NCBI GenBank assembly: GCA_903906425.1
Contig: CAIVKH010000342.1
Location: 16,091-80,090, forward strand
Origin: an uncultured bacterium
GTDB lineage: Bacteria > Verrucomicrobiota > Kiritimatiellia > CAIVKH01
Direction of reading: 5' to 3'
Length of the DNA: 64,000 nucleotides
Positions 26,860-36,738 of the stretch are shown one piece after another. The notes beneath the pieces are model-generated. The model saw nothing but the letters and a program-made list of their open reading frames with translations. It had not been told where the DNA came from and did no database searches. A program made the position numbers and the translations under genes. The first letter of the stretch is position 1, and each line of letters starts with the position of its first letter.

Positions 26860-28176
26860 TCAAATGATGTATTCGGCGTCGTCCTGGCCGGGCAAATGTT
26901 TTTGCGGTTCCTGAATCATGCCGGCGCCGACGGTGTGGTTCGTCGCTTCGTCGATGAGAATGAAGGAACCGGTGAAGCGGTTGCGGCGGTAGGCGTCGTA
27001 GCATAGCGGCACCATCGTCTTGATGGCGATGCGGCCGATGTCGTTCAGGCCGAGTTGCGCGACGGGACGCTCGGCCTGAAGCGTGTTGAAATTGAAGCGC
27101 GATTTGATTTCGCGGACGATGCAGCGCGTGCTGCGCGTCGTGTGCTTGATCACATATTTGCGATTCGGCGTGAGCGGCTCTTCGTTCATCCAGCAAATAC
27201 GCGCCTCGAAATCGGAGCTGACGAACGGAAGATTGTCGGGCCGCACGATCATGTCGCCGCGGCCGATGTCGATGTCGTCGGCGAGCAAAATTTGCACGGA
27301 CATCGGATTGAAGGCTTCCTGCAAATCGCCGTCGAACGTGTGAATCTGCGTGATCTTCGAGGTCCGTCCGCTCGGCAGGACAACAACCGGATCGCCGACC
27401 TTGAAAACGCCGCCGAGAATCTGGCCGGCAAAGCCGCGATAATCGTGCCATTTGTCGTCGCGCGGGCGGACGACGTATTGCACTGGGAAACGGGGATCGG
27501 TGAGGTCGCGGTCGGTCCCGATATAAACTTCTTCGAGGTGGCGCAGCAGCGGCGGGCCGAGATACCACGGCATCTTCTCGGATTTGTCCACGATGTTGTC
27601 GCCGTTGAGCGCGCTGACCGGAATGAAGGTGATGTCCTTGATGTGGAGCCGCGTCGCGAAATCCATGAAGCTGTCGCGAATCGCGTTGAACGTCGCCTCG
27701 GAAAAATTCACGAGATCCATTTTGTTGATGCAGACGACGAGATGGGGAACCCGGATCATCGAAGCGATGTAGGCGTGGCGGCGCGTCTGCTCGATCACGC
27801 CCTGACGCGCGTCCACAAGGATGATCGACAGGTTCGCGGTGCTCGCGCCGGTGATCATGTTGCGCGTGTACTGCACATGGCCCGGCGTGTCCGCGACGAT
27901 GAACTTGCGGCGAGGCGTCGCGAAATAACGGTAGGCCACGTCGATCGTGATTCCCTGTTCGCGCTCGGCGCGTAAACCGTCGGTCAGGTTTGCGAGGTTG
28001 ATCGTGCCTTCGCCGGTGATGTCGGCGGAACGTTGGAGGTTTTCCAACGTGTCCTCAAAAATTAGCTTTGTGTCATAAAGTAATCTTCCTATCAAAGTAC
28101 TTTTCCCGTCATCGACGCTGCCCGAAGTCGAGAACCGGAGCATTTCGGACTTTTCGTTGAGATAGTGCGTGAACAT
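26860..28176 (-). CDS. cysN: sulfate adenylyltransferase subunit 1 (GTPase)
   Basis: The product has 438 residues of the EF-Tu-like GTPase family that activates CysD. G1 is GSVDDGKSTLIGRL, the DTPGH G3 box and NKMDL G4 box are intact, and the effector region has GITIDVAYRYF. There is no CysC kinase domain fused at the C-terminus, which fits an APS-reducing pathway that needs no PAPS. The ATG overlaps the cysD stop by one base (TGATG), so CysD and CysN are made together as the heterodimer. Confidence 0.96.
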   Translation of the reverse strand: MFTHYLNEKSEMLRFSTSGSVDDGKSTLIGRLLYDTKLIFEDTLENLQRSADITGEGTINLANLTDGLRAEREQGITIDVAYRYFATPRRKFIVADTPGHVQYTRNMITGASTANLSIILVDARQGVIEQTRRHAYIASMIRVPHLVVCINKMDLVNFSEATFNAIRDSFMDFATRLHIKDITFIPVSALNGDNIVDKSEKMPWYLGPPLLRHLEEVYIGTDRDLTDPRFPVQYVVRPRDDKWHDYRGFAGQILGGVFKVGDPVVVLPSGRTSKITQIHTFDGDLQEAFNPMSVQILLADDIDIGRGDMIVRPDNLPFVSSDFEARICWMNEEPLTPNRKYVIKHTTRSTRCIVREIKSRFNFNTLQAERPVAQLGLNDIGRIAIKTMVPLCYDAYRRNRFTGSFILIDEATNHTVGAGMIQEPQKHLPGQDDAEYII

Positions 28177-29078
28177 CAGAAATAGCCCTCGCGTTTGCGG
28201 TCTTCCATCGCGGTGTCGGAACGTTTGTCATCGGCGCGGCTGCCGCGCTCGGTGACGCGTGCAGCGGCGATTTCGTCGATGATGTCGGCGACTTTCGCGG
28301 CGGGCGATTCGACACAGCCGGTGCAGGAAATGTCGCCGATGGTTCGGACGCGCACGCTCAGTTCGCGGATTTCTTCGCGCGGTTTGATCGTGATGAGATC
28401 GCTGACCGGAAGCCACTGGCCGTCGCGCCGGACGACGCTGCGCTTGTGGCTGAAATAAATCGACGGGATGCGCAGTTTTTCCTTGTCGATGTATTGCCAG
28501 ATGTCGAGCTCGGTCCAGTTGCTCAGCGGAAAAACGCGCATGTGCTCGCCGGGATTCACGCGGGCATTGTAAAGATTCCACAATTCGGGCCGCTGATTTT
28601 TCGGATCCCATTGGCCGAAAGCATCGCGAAAAGAAAACACGCGTTCCTTCGCGCGGGCTTTTTCTTCGTCGCGGCGCGCGCCGCCGAGCGCGCAATCGAA
28701 TTTGAATTCTTCAATCGCCGCGAGGAGTGTCGGCGTTTGCAGGCGGTTGCGGCTGGTTTCGCCGGGCGTTTCCCGAGCGATGCCTTTTTTGATCGCGTCT
28801 TCGACGGTGCGAACGATCAATTTTTCGCCAAGCTCATTTGCGCGGAAATCGCGGAATTCGATCAGCTCCGGGAAATTGTGGCCGGTGTCAATGTGCATGA
28901 GCGGGAACGGAAACTTCGCGGGTCGGAATGCCTTCTCGGCGAGGCGCAACATGCAGATCGAATCTTTGCCGCCGGAAAACAACAGCACGGGCCGCTGAAA
29001 TTCCGCAGCCACTTCGCGCATGATGTGAATCGATTCCGCCTCCAACTGCTGGAGGTGCGTCAAACTGTAATAACTCAT
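28176..29078 (-). CDS. cysD: sulfate adenylyltransferase subunit 2
   Basis: The product has 300 residues. It makes APS from sulfate and ATP with CysN. The PP-loop is VLLFSGGKDSICMLRLAEKA, followed by the HIDTGHNFPELIEFRD stretch and the C-terminal REGYF end typical of CysD. Usual family length. The start at 29078 is an ATG. Lies between cysH (52 bases upstream) and cysN in one minus-strand operon. Confidence 0.97.
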   Translation of the reverse strand: MSYYSLTHLQQLEAESIHIMREVAAEFQRPVLLFSGGKDSICMLRLAEKAFRPAKFPFPLMHIDTGHNFPELIEFRDFRANELGEKLIVRTVEDAIKKGIARETPGETSRNRLQTPTLLAAIEEFKFDCALGGARRDEEKARAKERVFSFRDAFGQWDPKNQRPELWNLYNARVNPGEHMRVFPLSNWTELDIWQYIDKEKLRIPSIYFSHKRSVVRRDGQWLPVSDLITIKPREEIRELSVRVRTIGDISCTGCVESPAAKVADIIDEIAAARVTERGSRADDKRSDTAMEDRKREGYF

Positions 29079-29130
29079 TCGTAAGGTTCCCGTGGAAACG
29101 GCTGTTATAGGCCAAATAGGGCCGGCTTTG

Positions 29131-29871
29131 TCAAATCGTGGGATGAAAAGTTTTCATTGTCGGGAGATGAAGGCCGCATTCTTTGTGTTCCGGATTTTCC
29201 CACCACCAGCGTCCGGCGCGCTGGTCTTCGCCGGGCTGGATCGCTCGCGTGCAGGGGGCGCAACCGATCGAAGTGTAGCCAACGTCGTAGAGCGAATTGT
29301 GGGGCACAGAATTTTCCTTCGTGTATTTCCAGACGTCCTCAAGCGTCCACGCTGCGAGCGGATTTATTTTCACGATGCCGCCGTGCGACTCGTCGATCTC
29401 GACAACTTTCAAATCGGCGCGTGTGACGCTCTGATCGCGGCGCTGCCCGGTGATCCATGCTTTCAAATCCGACAATGCGCGATTCAGCGGCTCGACTTTT
29501 CGGATGCCGCAGCACTCCTTGCGATTTTCGACGCTCTGCTTGAACGAAAAAAGTCCCTTCGTCCGTTCGAGATTTTCGACGGCGTCATGCTTCGGAAAGA
29601 ACCACTCGATGTTCACCTTGTAGCGACGCCGAAGCTGCTCCGCGCATTCGTAAGTTTCCGGATCGAGCCGGCCCGTATCGAGCGCAAACACTCGTGCGTC
29701 TTTCCGAACTTTCATCAACATGTCGATGATCGCGGCGTCTTCGATGCTGAAACTGCACGCCAGCGCGATGTGCGGATGATAAAGTTCCAGGGCCTTCGCC
29801 AGAACATGTTTTGCGTTGTCCAGGTCAACGTCTTTCCAGTCTGCATGCTGATCTGTTGCGGTCGCGCTCAT
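29131..29871 (-). CDS. cysH: assimilatory adenylyl-sulfate (APS) reductase
   Basis: The product has 246 residues and reduces activated sulfate to sulfite with thioredoxin. The substrate stretch CSFSIEDAAIIDML and the catalytic end KECGLH are present. A CC pair in RKECCGIRKVEPL plus CAPC in GCAPCTRAIQPGED are the four cysteine ligands of the [4Fe-4S] cluster that marks the APS-type enzyme; PAPS reductases lack them. The ATG at 29871 is preceded by an in-frame TTG. An Rrf2-type regulator is encoded 74 bases upstream. Confidence 0.93.
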   Translation of the reverse strand: MSATATDQHADWKDVDLDNAKHVLAKALELYHPHIALACSFSIEDAAIIDMLMKVRKDARVFALDTGRLDPETYECAEQLRRRYKVNIEWFFPKHDAVENLERTKGLFSFKQSVENRKECCGIRKVEPLNRALSDLKAWITGQRRDQSVTRADLKVVEIDESHGGIVKINPLAAWTLEDVWKYTKENSVPHNSLYDVGYTSIGCAPCTRAIQPGEDQRAGRWWWENPEHKECGLHLPTMKTFHPTI

Positions 29872-29945
29872 CAAACTCTAGTAATCCTATCGCGGTGCTA
29901 GAGATTATCGCAATATTCTTCCCTGTCAAATATCCGCGCAAGAAA

Positions 29946-30362
29946 TCAGATCGAAAAATTTCCGGCCTCTGCGTGATGCCGGCGAATTTCGTTTTCGGCG
30001 AGTTCACCGAACGTGACGCGACGATAGACCGCCTGAACGGCTTCGTCCGCCTCGATCCACAGCGCCGCGAAAACGTCATCGTGCGGGCTGTGCCTTTTGT
30101 GGCTGATGCGCTCCGAAAAAATTTCCAGCACCGCCGCGACCGGAAGATCGCGCGCGGACTTCGGAAGAAAATATCCGCCCTCCTTGCCGCGCGCCGACTC
30201 GGCGAGGCCCGCCTGCTTGAGCTGGCGCAAAATCGCCTCGAGAAACCGCGCCGGAATATTCCGCGCGCGAGCGATGTCCCCAATGGTGACCGGCCCCTTG
30301 CCCTCGCGCAGCGCGAGTTCGAGCATCGCGCGCAGGGCATAGTCGCATTTCTTCGAAATCAT
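29946..30362 (-). CDS. Rrf2-family transcriptional regulator (CymR-like)
   Basis: The product has 138 residues. The N-terminal winged helix is a textbook Rrf2 domain (MISKKCDYALRAMLELA, IARARNIPARFLEAILRQLKQAGL, and GKEGGYFLPK wing). The three Fe-S cysteines of IscR are absent, so it is more like CymR, which controls cysteine genes in Bacillus. It is the first gene of the minus-strand sulfate assimilation operon and probably regulates it. The ATG at 30362 begins the conserved domain. The 221-bp divergent gap to the SurA-like gene contains a repeat cluster. Confidence 0.88.
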   Translation of the reverse strand: MISKKCDYALRAMLELALREGKGPVTIGDIARARNIPARFLEAILRQLKQAGLAESARGKEGGYFLPKSARDLPVAAVLEIFSERISHKRHSPHDDVFAALWIEADEAVQAVYRRVTFGELAENEIRRHHAEAGNFSI

Positions 30363-30398
30363 GCCGCAACGATAAGCGCGCCGCCGCGCCGCCGCAAT

Positions 30399-30445
30399 TT
30401 CCAATCATTGGAATTTTGCGCCCCCGGAATTTCCAATGATTGGAG
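30399..30445. repeat. phased palindrome cluster 11 (2 units)
   Basis: Units at 30399-30413 (C-centred, exact) and 30431-30445 (G-centred, last base G instead of A), spacing 32. Divergent region, 36 bases from the Rrf2 start. Confidence 0.96.
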
Positions 30446-30583
30446 AATCCGGCGCGCAGGCTGACGCGGCGGGAATTCCTTGGGCGGGCAAATCGATCCG
30501 GCTCGATTCGCGTTTTTCGGGGTTTGACTTTGGTTCATGAGGTGTACATCTTTCGCGTTTTTCTCAGAAGAAAGGCAGTTCAC

Positions 30584-31705
30584 ATGAAATATCGTTTCTC
30601 GGTTGCGTGCGTTGCAGCGGCGTTCTTTGCGTCCCTTCTTTCCGTGTCCGCAGTGGAAAAGACGGCGCCGGCACCCGCAGTCAAATCGGATGATCTCTCG
30701 AAGGCCACCGGCATTTTCAACAGCCCTATTCCTCCCGCGCCGGTGATCAATCCGACGGCGACGGTTGTGACGGTGAATGGCAAGGCGCTGCTCGGCTCAG
30801 AGCTTGAGAAGGAAGTCCAGAATTTGCAGATGCAGGCCGCGCGCCGGATGGCGCCGGACCAGATCGCGCAGATGCTCCCGCGCATCCAGCAGCAGGCCGT
30901 GCTGGACATGGTCAACAAACAGTTGCTGCTGGACGCCGTGGTCGCGCGCAAGATCTCCGTCGGTGACGACGAGATCAAGAAGGCCATTGATGACTTGATG
31001 AAGAATGCGCCGGCGGGCCAGACGCTGGATGACGCGCTCAAGCAGGCAAACATTACGTTGAAGCAGTTCACCCAGCAGATGGCCGAGGGCCTGAGCATCC
31101 AGAAGCTGATGGCCGAGGAGATGAAGAACAGCGCCGTCACGGAGGATGATCTGAAAAAATACTACGAGAAGAATCCGGAGCAGTTCAAGCGGCCCGAAAC
31201 TGTTTCCGCGCGCCACATCCTCATCAAGTTCGAGGCGACTGACGATGCGGCCAAGAAAGAAGCGGCGAAGAAGAAAGCCGAAGCCGTGCGCGAACGCCTG
31301 CTCAAGGGCGAAGACTTCGCGAAGGTCTGCGCCGAGGTTTCGGACGATCCCGGCAGCAAGTCCAACGGCGGCCTGTACGAAAGCTTCCCCCGCGGCCAGA
31401 TGGTTCCCCCCTTCGAGAATGCCGCGTTCTCACAGAAGATCGGCGACATCGGCCCGCTCGTCGAAACGCAATTCGGCTATCACATCATCAAGGTCGAGAA
31501 ACACAACGATGCCGGAAAGATTGACCTGGCCGAAGTGAAGGACCGGCTGAAGACATTCCTGGAAAACCAGAAGAAGAGCGAAGTCGCCCAGAAATTCCTC
31601 AAGAGCCTGCGCGACGGCGCGAAGCTCAACTACGCTGAAGGCTATGCGCCGCCGCCGGAAGTCCCGACGACAGTCGCGCCGGCCGCTCCCGCGGCGGGCA
31701 AATAG
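30584..31705 (+). CDS. SurA/PpiC-type periplasmic peptidyl-prolyl isomerase
   Basis: The product has 373 residues with a signal peptide (MKYRFSVACVAAAFFASLLSVSA). A helical SurA-like N-domain (about 70-200) precedes one parvulin domain with VSARHILIKFEA, DPGSKSNGGLYESFPRGQMV and QFGYHIIKVE. The C-terminus is proline/alanine-rich. It should help outer-membrane or exported proteins fold. AAAGG precedes the ATG. A TTGACT at 30524-30529 could be a -35 box, but no good -10 is paired with it. Ends 16 bases from the convergent prmC stop. Confidence 0.9.
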   Translation: MKYRFSVACVAAAFFASLLSVSAVEKTAPAPAVKSDDLSKATGIFNSPIPPAPVINPTATVVTVNGKALLGSELEKEVQNLQMQAARRMAPDQIAQMLPRIQQQAVLDMVNKQLLLDAVVARKISVGDDEIKKAIDDLMKNAPAGQTLDDALKQANITLKQFTQQMAEGLSIQKLMAEEMKNSAVTEDDLKKYYEKNPEQFKRPETVSARHILIKFEATDDAAKKEAAKKKAEAVRERLLKGEDFAKVCAEVSDDPGSKSNGGLYESFPRGQMVPPFENAAFSQKIGDIGPLVETQFGYHIIKVEKHNDAGKIDLAEVKDRLKTFLENQKKSEVAQKFLKSLRDGAKLNYAEGYAPPPEVPTTVAPAAPAAGK

Positions 31706-31721
31706 CCGCGCGCACGCGCGC

Positions 31722-32606
31722 TCAGTTTCCGGGCGGATTTTTCCGAGCCGCGGCGATCCGGTCGTGGCCTGCGAGATCTTTGCGCGTGGTCACGTCGGAA
31801 TATCCGGCTTGTTCAAGCAGGTGTTTCACCGCGGCGGATTGCGTCTCGCCGATTTCGAGGAACAGCCGGCCGCCGGGACGCAACACCTGGAACGCTTGCG
31901 GAATGAGGCGGCGGATCACGCCGAGGCCGTCCGCGCCGGCGAACAATGCGGTGCGCGGTTCGTGTTCGCGAATTTCCGGCGCGAGCGATGTGGCTTCGGC
32001 ATCGGCGATGTAGGGCGGATTCGAAACGATGATGTCCGCGCTTTGCGGCTCGAAGCCGTCGAGCAGATCGGTTTGGAGAAATTTGATCCGCGAGTCCTGG
32101 CCGTGCGCGGCCGCGTTTTCGCGCGCAAGCGCGAGCGCGTTGGCGGAAATATCCGTCGCGATGATCTCGGCGGCCGGGCATTCGAACGCGAGGGAGATGG
32201 CGATGCAGCCGGTGCCGGTGCCGACGTCAATAATCTGCCGGGAGGTCGCGCGATCCGCCGCGGTCAACACCGTCGCGACCAGCTCTTCTGTTTCCGGCCG
32301 CGGAATCAGCGCGCGCTTGTCGCATTTGAAAACGCGGCCCATGAAATCGGCGTTGCCGACGACATACTGGATCGGTTCGCCGGCGATCACGCGATTCAGG
32401 AATTCGCCGAGCGCTTCCCACTGTTCCTTGATGAGCGGCTTGATTCCTTTTGTCGTGATGTCGCCGAACGGAGCGCCGGTGACGTGATTAATCAACCAGC
32501 ACGCTTTCGTTCGCGCTTCGTCGCGGCCCGCGCGTTCGAGCTTCGTCGCAATTCCTTCGACGACGAACTTCGCGTAGGCGACAGCGTCGAAATGTTTCGC
32601 GTTCAT
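31722..32606 (-). CDS. prmC: release factor glutamine methyltransferase
   Basis: The product has 294 residues. It methylates the Gln of the GGQ motif of release factors. The helical N-domain, the motif I stretch [18 protein letters not shown], and the catalytic [12 protein letters not shown] with NPPY are all intact. It overlaps the prfA stop as ATGA, the classic substrate-enzyme operon arrangement. The final residues KNPPGN are not an active site. Confidence 0.96.
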   Translation of the reverse strand: MNAKHFDAVAYAKFVVEGIATKLERAGRDEARTKACWLINHVTGAPFGDITTKGIKPLIKEQWEALGEFLNRVIAGEPIQYVVGNADFMGRVFKCDKRALIPRPETEELVATVLTAADRATSRQIIDVGTGTGCIAISLAFECPAAEIIATDISANALALARENAAAHGQDSRIKFLQTDLLDGFEPQSADIIVSNPPYIADAEATSLAPEIREHEPRTALFAGADGLGVIRRLIPQAFQVLRPGGRLFLEIGETQSAAVKHLLEQAGYSDVTTRKDLAGHDRIAAARKNPPGN

Positions 32607-33691
32607 CCGCCCTGTAGATGTTTCTTCAGCTTCGCCTCAACGTCGCGTTCGCGAAGGGCGTTCACGAGCTGATCCAGATCGCCTTCGATGACGCGGTCGA
32701 GGTTGTAGAGCGTGAAATTGATGCGGTGGTCGGTGACGCGGTTCTGCGGAAAATTGTACGTGCGGATTCGTTCGTTGCGGTCGCCGGTGCCGACCTGGTT
32801 TTTTCGGATGTCGGCATATTTCGCCTGCTCTTCCGACCGCGCCTTATCGAGCAGGCGCGATTTCAAAACAGTCATCGCGCGATCGCGGTTGCGATGCTGC
32901 GATCGCTCGTCCTGGCACTGCACGACGATGCCGGTTGGCAAATGCGTCATGCGGACGGCTGATTCGGTCTTGTTGACTTTCTGTCCGCCCGCGCCGGACG
33001 CGCGGAACAAATCAATCCGCACGTCTTCGGGCTTGATGATGACTTCATCGGTCTCGGTCGCTTCGGGCAAAACCGCGACGGTCGCGGCGGAGGTATGAAT
33101 TCGTCCGTTCGCCTCGGTGACGGGGATTCGCTGCACGCGATGGCCGCCGCTTTCGTAGCGGAGAACGCGATAAACGTTTTCGCCTTCGACGCTGAAAACG
33201 ATTTCCTTGTAGCCGCCAAGTTCGGAGGGCGACGCGTCGATCACGGAAATCTTCCAGCCGCGGCCTTCGCAGAATCGCGTGTACATCCGATACAAGTCGC
33301 CCGCGAAAAGTCCGGCCTCGTCGCCGCCGGTGCCTGCACGGACTTCGATAATCGTGTTGCGGCTGTCGTCCGGATCGGGCGGCAGCAGCGAAAGCATCAG
33401 ACCTCGTTCGGCCTCGGGAACTTTTTTATCGAGCGCGTCGAATTCGGCCCGCGCCATTTCGCGCATCTCGGCATCGCCGGACGATTGTTCGAACAGCGCC
33501 TTCGCGTCATCGCGTTCTTTTTGCAGGCGGAGAAATGCCGCGGCTTTATCGAGCACGATCCGCAACTGCTGATGCTCGCCGATCAGTTCGCGATAGCGCT
33601 TCTGATTTGCGGCGGTCTGTGGCGCGGAAAGCTCCGCCTCGACGGCGTGAAGCCGGACGGTCAGCTTTTCGATATAGGCAGAATCGAGCAT
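32603..33691 (-). CDS. prfA: peptide chain release factor 1
   Basis: The product has 362 residues and terminates translation at UAA and UAG. GGQ lies in [18 protein letters not shown]. Upstream parts include [19 protein letters not shown] and the RVQRIPVTE stretch of domain 2/4. I chose the ATG at 33691 (MLDSAYIEK); the longer frame would run into the rpmE terminator. Followed directly by prmC, which modifies its GGQ. Confidence 0.96.
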   Translation of the reverse strand: MLDSAYIEKLTVRLHAVEAELSAPQTAANQKRYRELIGEHQQLRIVLDKAAAFLRLQKERDDAKALFEQSSGDAEMREMARAEFDALDKKVPEAERGLMLSLLPPDPDDSRNTIIEVRAGTGGDEAGLFAGDLYRMYTRFCEGRGWKISVIDASPSELGGYKEIVFSVEGENVYRVLRYESGGHRVQRIPVTEANGRIHTSAATVAVLPEATETDEVIIKPEDVRIDLFRASGAGGQKVNKTESAVRMTHLPTGIVVQCQDERSQHRNRDRAMTVLKSRLLDKARSEEQAKYADIRKNQVGTGDRNERIRTYNFPQNRVTDHRINFTLYNLDRVIEGDLDQLVNALRERDVEAKLKKHLQGG

Positions 33692-33715
33692 TTCGAGGAC
33701 GCGGACGATTTCGAA

Positions 33716-33766
33716 TAAAAACAAAACGGGCCAGCGAGGTCCACGAAGGGAAACAGGCTGGCCCGT
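33716..33766 (-). terminator. rho-independent terminator between rpmE and prfA
   Basis: On the minus strand ACGGGCCAGC (33757-33766 side) pairs with GCTGGCCCGT across a 21-base loop. TTTTGTTTTT follows at 33726-33716. It lies 13 bases after rpmE and 25 before the prfA ATG, so rpmE would be mostly transcribed alone, with read-through into prfA. Confidence 0.75.
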
Positions 33767-33778
33767 CTTTAGAGGATG

Positions 33779-34003
33779 CTACTTCTTTGCGGCGGCAGTC
33801 GCGGCGACCTTGGCGTACTTCTTCTTGAAGCGGTCCACGCGGCCTTCGGTGTCGATCATCTTGGTCGATCCGGTGTAAAACGGATGGCAGGCGCCACACG
33901 TGTTGACGTGCATTTCCGCCTTGGTCGAGCGCGTATGAATGACGTTTCCGCAGGCGCACGTGATGGTGGCCTCGACATATTTTGGATGAATATCAGCTTT
34001 CAT
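33779..34003 (-). CDS. rpmE: 50S ribosomal protein L31 (zinc-binding type)
   Basis: The product has 74 residues. The C+ form is shown by CACGNV and [13 protein letters not shown], which together give four zinc-ligating Cys; the basic FKKKYAK tail follows. The ATG has AAGG upstream. It stands ahead of prfA-prmC, a common order in bacteria. The 145-bp gap 34004-34148 should hold its promoter; I see no clear boxes. Confidence 0.96.
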   Translation of the reverse strand: MKADIHPKYVEATITCACGNVIHTRSTKAEMHVNTCGACHPFYTGSTKMIDTEGRVDRFKKKYAKVAATAAAKK

Positions 34004-34148
34004 TTTACCTTTCTTTCCACGACCGGCGTTCCCGCTAAATCGAGCCGGGACGGCGTCGGCCTCAAAATCAAAGCGCGGCAATATAGTGGCCGTCTCCCGC
34101 GAACGCAAGCCGTGCCTGTCGCAAAAACCGAAGCCGGTTCGGAGGCTT

Positions 34149-35240
34149 TTATCCCGGCGGCTGGCTCCGGCCGAGTTCTTGCGCGAGTTCGCGCAATTCA
34201 TCAGCATAGGAAAGTTCCGGCGCGTAGCGCGAAAGATCGAGCGGGGTGAAACATTTTGGATCAATTTCGTTCCACGGCGGCAGCGGCGGAAAGACGGTGA
34301 ATTTGTCGAGTGCCCCGATGACAGCCAGCGGCATCATCGTTTTCAGGCATTTGATGCAGCGCCCGCAATTGCGCTGGCTGGGAATATTTTTCCAGCAGAC
34401 GCGCAGATGCTGCTGCGCATCGCCGCGGTCCGCGATCAAACGAATTTTCTGGATGCGCGAGAGGTGGCTGCCGTGATGCGCGATGTCGAGCGACTCGGTC
34501 CCGAACATCGGGTCGGTGACGGGATTCGAGCCGCACGGCGCGAAGAGCAGCGAGTGGCGGTTGGTGGACGGGATGAAGAAATTTCGCGTTCCGCCGGCCA
34601 GCAGCAGCGCGCACGCGGCGATGCACGCTCCGTGCGAGTTGACCCACGGCACATGCGGCTCGACGATCGGCCGCACGTTCGTGGCCATGCCGATGAATCC
34701 GAGGGTGCAGTCTCGCGCGAGTTCCTGAAATTCTGCAGCCAGCTCGTTGTAGAGCGGGTTCTCAACCGGGATGTCGAAGCCGTGTGCATAAAAAAGATGC
34801 GTGAGTCTGAAATCTTCATTTGCCGCGGCTCCGCCGAGGTATTCGTGCAGCGTCGTGAAAGAATCCACGCCGCCGGAAAAACAACTGACGACGGCGTGCG
34901 CGCGCGGCTGCGCCATCCGCGCGAACGACGGCGCGCGGATGGAAATCCTCTTTATGGTTCGCGGCAGCCACAGATGAAAATGCGCGCCGAACTGCCCGAT
35001 GCCGTGATGAAACCGCGGCGAGAGCGGCTGCGACACTTCGAGATCTTCGCCAAGAGCCATCGCCATCATCGCGAGCGCCGCGACCGCCGGCTCCGGGCCG
35101 GTGTGAAGAAATTCGCGGTGGCGGGAATCAATTCTGAACCAAAGCTCACCATCCAAATCCGGCCGCGACGCCGTTTCAAAGCGGTAGCTGACGGTAATCT
35201 TGCCGCCGTCTTCCGCGATTTTTGCCAGTTGGATTTTCAT
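34149..35240 (-). CDS. PP-loop ATPase superfamily protein with C-terminal Cys cluster
   Basis: The product has 363 residues. The PP-loop [21 protein letters not shown] lies about residue 115. The C-terminal part holds CWKN...[13 protein letters not shown], three to four cysteines suited to zinc. This resembles QueC-like and Asn-synthase-like ATP pyrophosphatases, but the N-terminal 110 residues (a beta-rich domain with [14 protein letters not shown]) are not from those families. It may thiolate or amidate a small molecule. No partner gene gives a clue. The ATG at 35240 starts the conserved frame; upstream codons translate the repeats. Confidence 0.7.
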   Translation of the reverse strand: MKIQLAKIAEDGGKITVSYRFETASRPDLDGELWFRIDSRHREFLHTGPEPAVAALAMMAMALGEDLEVSQPLSPRFHHGIGQFGAHFHLWLPRTIKRISIRAPSFARMAQPRAHAVVSCFSGGVDSFTTLHEYLGGAAANEDFRLTHLFYAHGFDIPVENPLYNELAAEFQELARDCTLGFIGMATNVRPIVEPHVPWVNSHGACIAACALLLAGGTRNFFIPSTNRHSLLFAPCGSNPVTDPMFGTESLDIAHHGSHLSRIQKIRLIADRGDAQQHLRVCWKNIPSQRNCGRCIKCLKTMMPLAVIGALDKFTVFPPLPPWNEIDPKCFTPLDLSRYAPELSYADELRELAQELGRSQPPG

Positions 35241-35274
35241 TCGAATGCGCCAGGCGACCCCGCTGCGCGGACTT

Positions 35275-35321
35275 TTCCAATCATTGGAAATTTGCCTCCG
35301 CGCGTTTTCCAATGATTGGAA
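35275..35321. repeat. phased palindrome cluster 12 (2 units)
   Basis: Units at 35275-35289 (C-centred) and 35307-35321 (G-centred), both exact, spacing 32. Divergent region, 34 bases from the PP-loop gene start and 117 from the oxidoreductase ATG. Confidence 0.97.
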
Positions 35322-35437
35322 AATAGCGGCGCGCAGGCCGGCTGGCGAGCAGCTATCCCAAAATAAATCGGCCGGCGGCGGGCGGCGCGCGGCAGATTTA
35401 GCGTGAGATTCCGGCCGGGATTGCGAAAATTATAGTG

Positions 35438-36721
35438 ATGAAAGTGAACAACCAGTCGCGCAGGAGTTTTCTGAAACGAACCGCCGGCCTCGCGCTGCCG
35501 GCCATCCTTCCGTCATCCGTTTTTGGGTTTGCCAGGCGCGTGACGCCGTCCAACAAGATCACCATCGGCATGGTCGGCGTCGGCGACCACGGAACCGGCG
35601 TGAACCTTCGCGGCTTCCTTGCGCAGCCGGACGCGCAGGTTGTGGCCGTGTGCGACGTGGACGGCAAGCGGATGAACAACGCGCGCGACATCACGAACAG
35701 GCAGTATGGAAATTCCGACTGCAAAACCTACCGCGATTTCCGCGACGTCATCGCCCGCGACGACATCGACGCGATCATGGTTTCAACGCCCGACCACTGG
35801 CACATTCCGGTTTCGGTGATGGCGATGCGCGCCGGCAAGGATGTTATTTCCGAAAAGCCGACGCTGACAATCTGGGAGGGCCGCCTGCAGGCCGAAACGG
35901 TGAAGCGATACGGCGCGATTTTCCAGACCTCGACGGAGGACCGCGCGCTTCAGGTTTATCACCGCATGGCCGAGATCGTCCGCAACGGTCGCATCGGAAA
36001 ACTGCAAACGATTCGCGTCGGCCTGCCGGACGCGCGACGCGCAAACCCGGACGGAAAACCGGAGCCGATCCCGCCGGATTTCGATTACGAAATGTGGCTC
36101 GGCCCCGCGCCCGTCGCGCCATATTGCGCCGCGCGCTGCCACTTCAACTTCCGCTGGATCTACGACTATTCCGGCGGAATGCTCACCGACTGGGGCATGC
36201 ACCTGATTGACACCGCGCAGTGGGCCAACGACACCGAGCGCACCGGTCCGATCGAGGTCTCGGGCCGTGGCGTATTTCCATCGGACGGCCTCTACAACAC
36301 CGCAACCGAATTTCATCTCGAATACAAATATCGCAACGGCGTGACGATGTTCGTCGAAGGCGGCGGCGTCATGCTGCGATTCGAGGGAACCGACGGCTGG
36401 ATCCAGAACAAAGGCTGGATCGGTCCGCTCGAAGCCAGTTCGTCGGCGATTCTCAACACGTCGATCGGCGCGGAGGATTTGCAACTCTACACGTGCCCCG
36501 GCCGCGAACACCGCAATTTCCTCGACTGCGTCAAATCGCGCCGCGATCCATATTTTCCCGCGGAGATCGGCCACCGCTGCGCCAGCGTCCAGCACATCGG
36601 CAACATCGCAATGCTGCTGGGCAGAAAACTCCGCTGGAATCCGGACAAGGAAGAATTCGTCGGCGACGGCACCGCAAACCGGATGCGCACCCGCGTGATG
36701 CGCGAGCCGTGGAAGATTTGA
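35438..36721 (+). CDS. Tat-exported Gfo/Idh/MocA-family oxidoreductase
   Basis: The product has 427 residues. The N-terminus carries a Tat signal (RRSFLKRTAGLALPAILP). The Rossmann turn is ITIGMVGVGDHGTG and the family lysine is Lys140 in SEKPT. The C-terminal domain (LTDWGMHLIDTAQWA) follows. Such enzymes oxidise or reduce sugars and cyclitols with bound NAD(P); Tat export fits a cofactor inserted before transport. The ATG at 35438 is preceded by an in-frame GTG. The next Tat-exported gene begins 18 bases downstream, so a sugar-modifying pair is likely. Confidence 0.88.
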   Translation: MKVNNQSRRSFLKRTAGLALPAILPSSVFGFARRVTPSNKITIGMVGVGDHGTGVNLRGFLAQPDAQVVAVCDVDGKRMNNARDITNRQYGNSDCKTYRDFRDVIARDDIDAIMVSTPDHWHIPVSVMAMRAGKDVISEKPTLTIWEGRLQAETVKRYGAIFQTSTEDRALQVYHRMAEIVRNGRIGKLQTIRVGLPDARRANPDGKPEPIPPDFDYEMWLGPAPVAPYCAARCHFNFRWIYDYSGGMLTDWGMHLIDTAQWANDTERTGPIEVSGRGVFPSDGLYNTATEFHLEYKYRNGVTMFVEGGGVMLRFEGTDGWIQNKGWIGPLEASSSAILNTSIGAEDLQLYTCPGREHRNFLDCVKSRRDPYFPAEIGHRCASVQHIGNIAMLLGRKLRWNPDKEEFVGDGTANRMRTRVMREPWKI

Positions 36722-36738
36722 ACCATGAGGAGAAAAAC

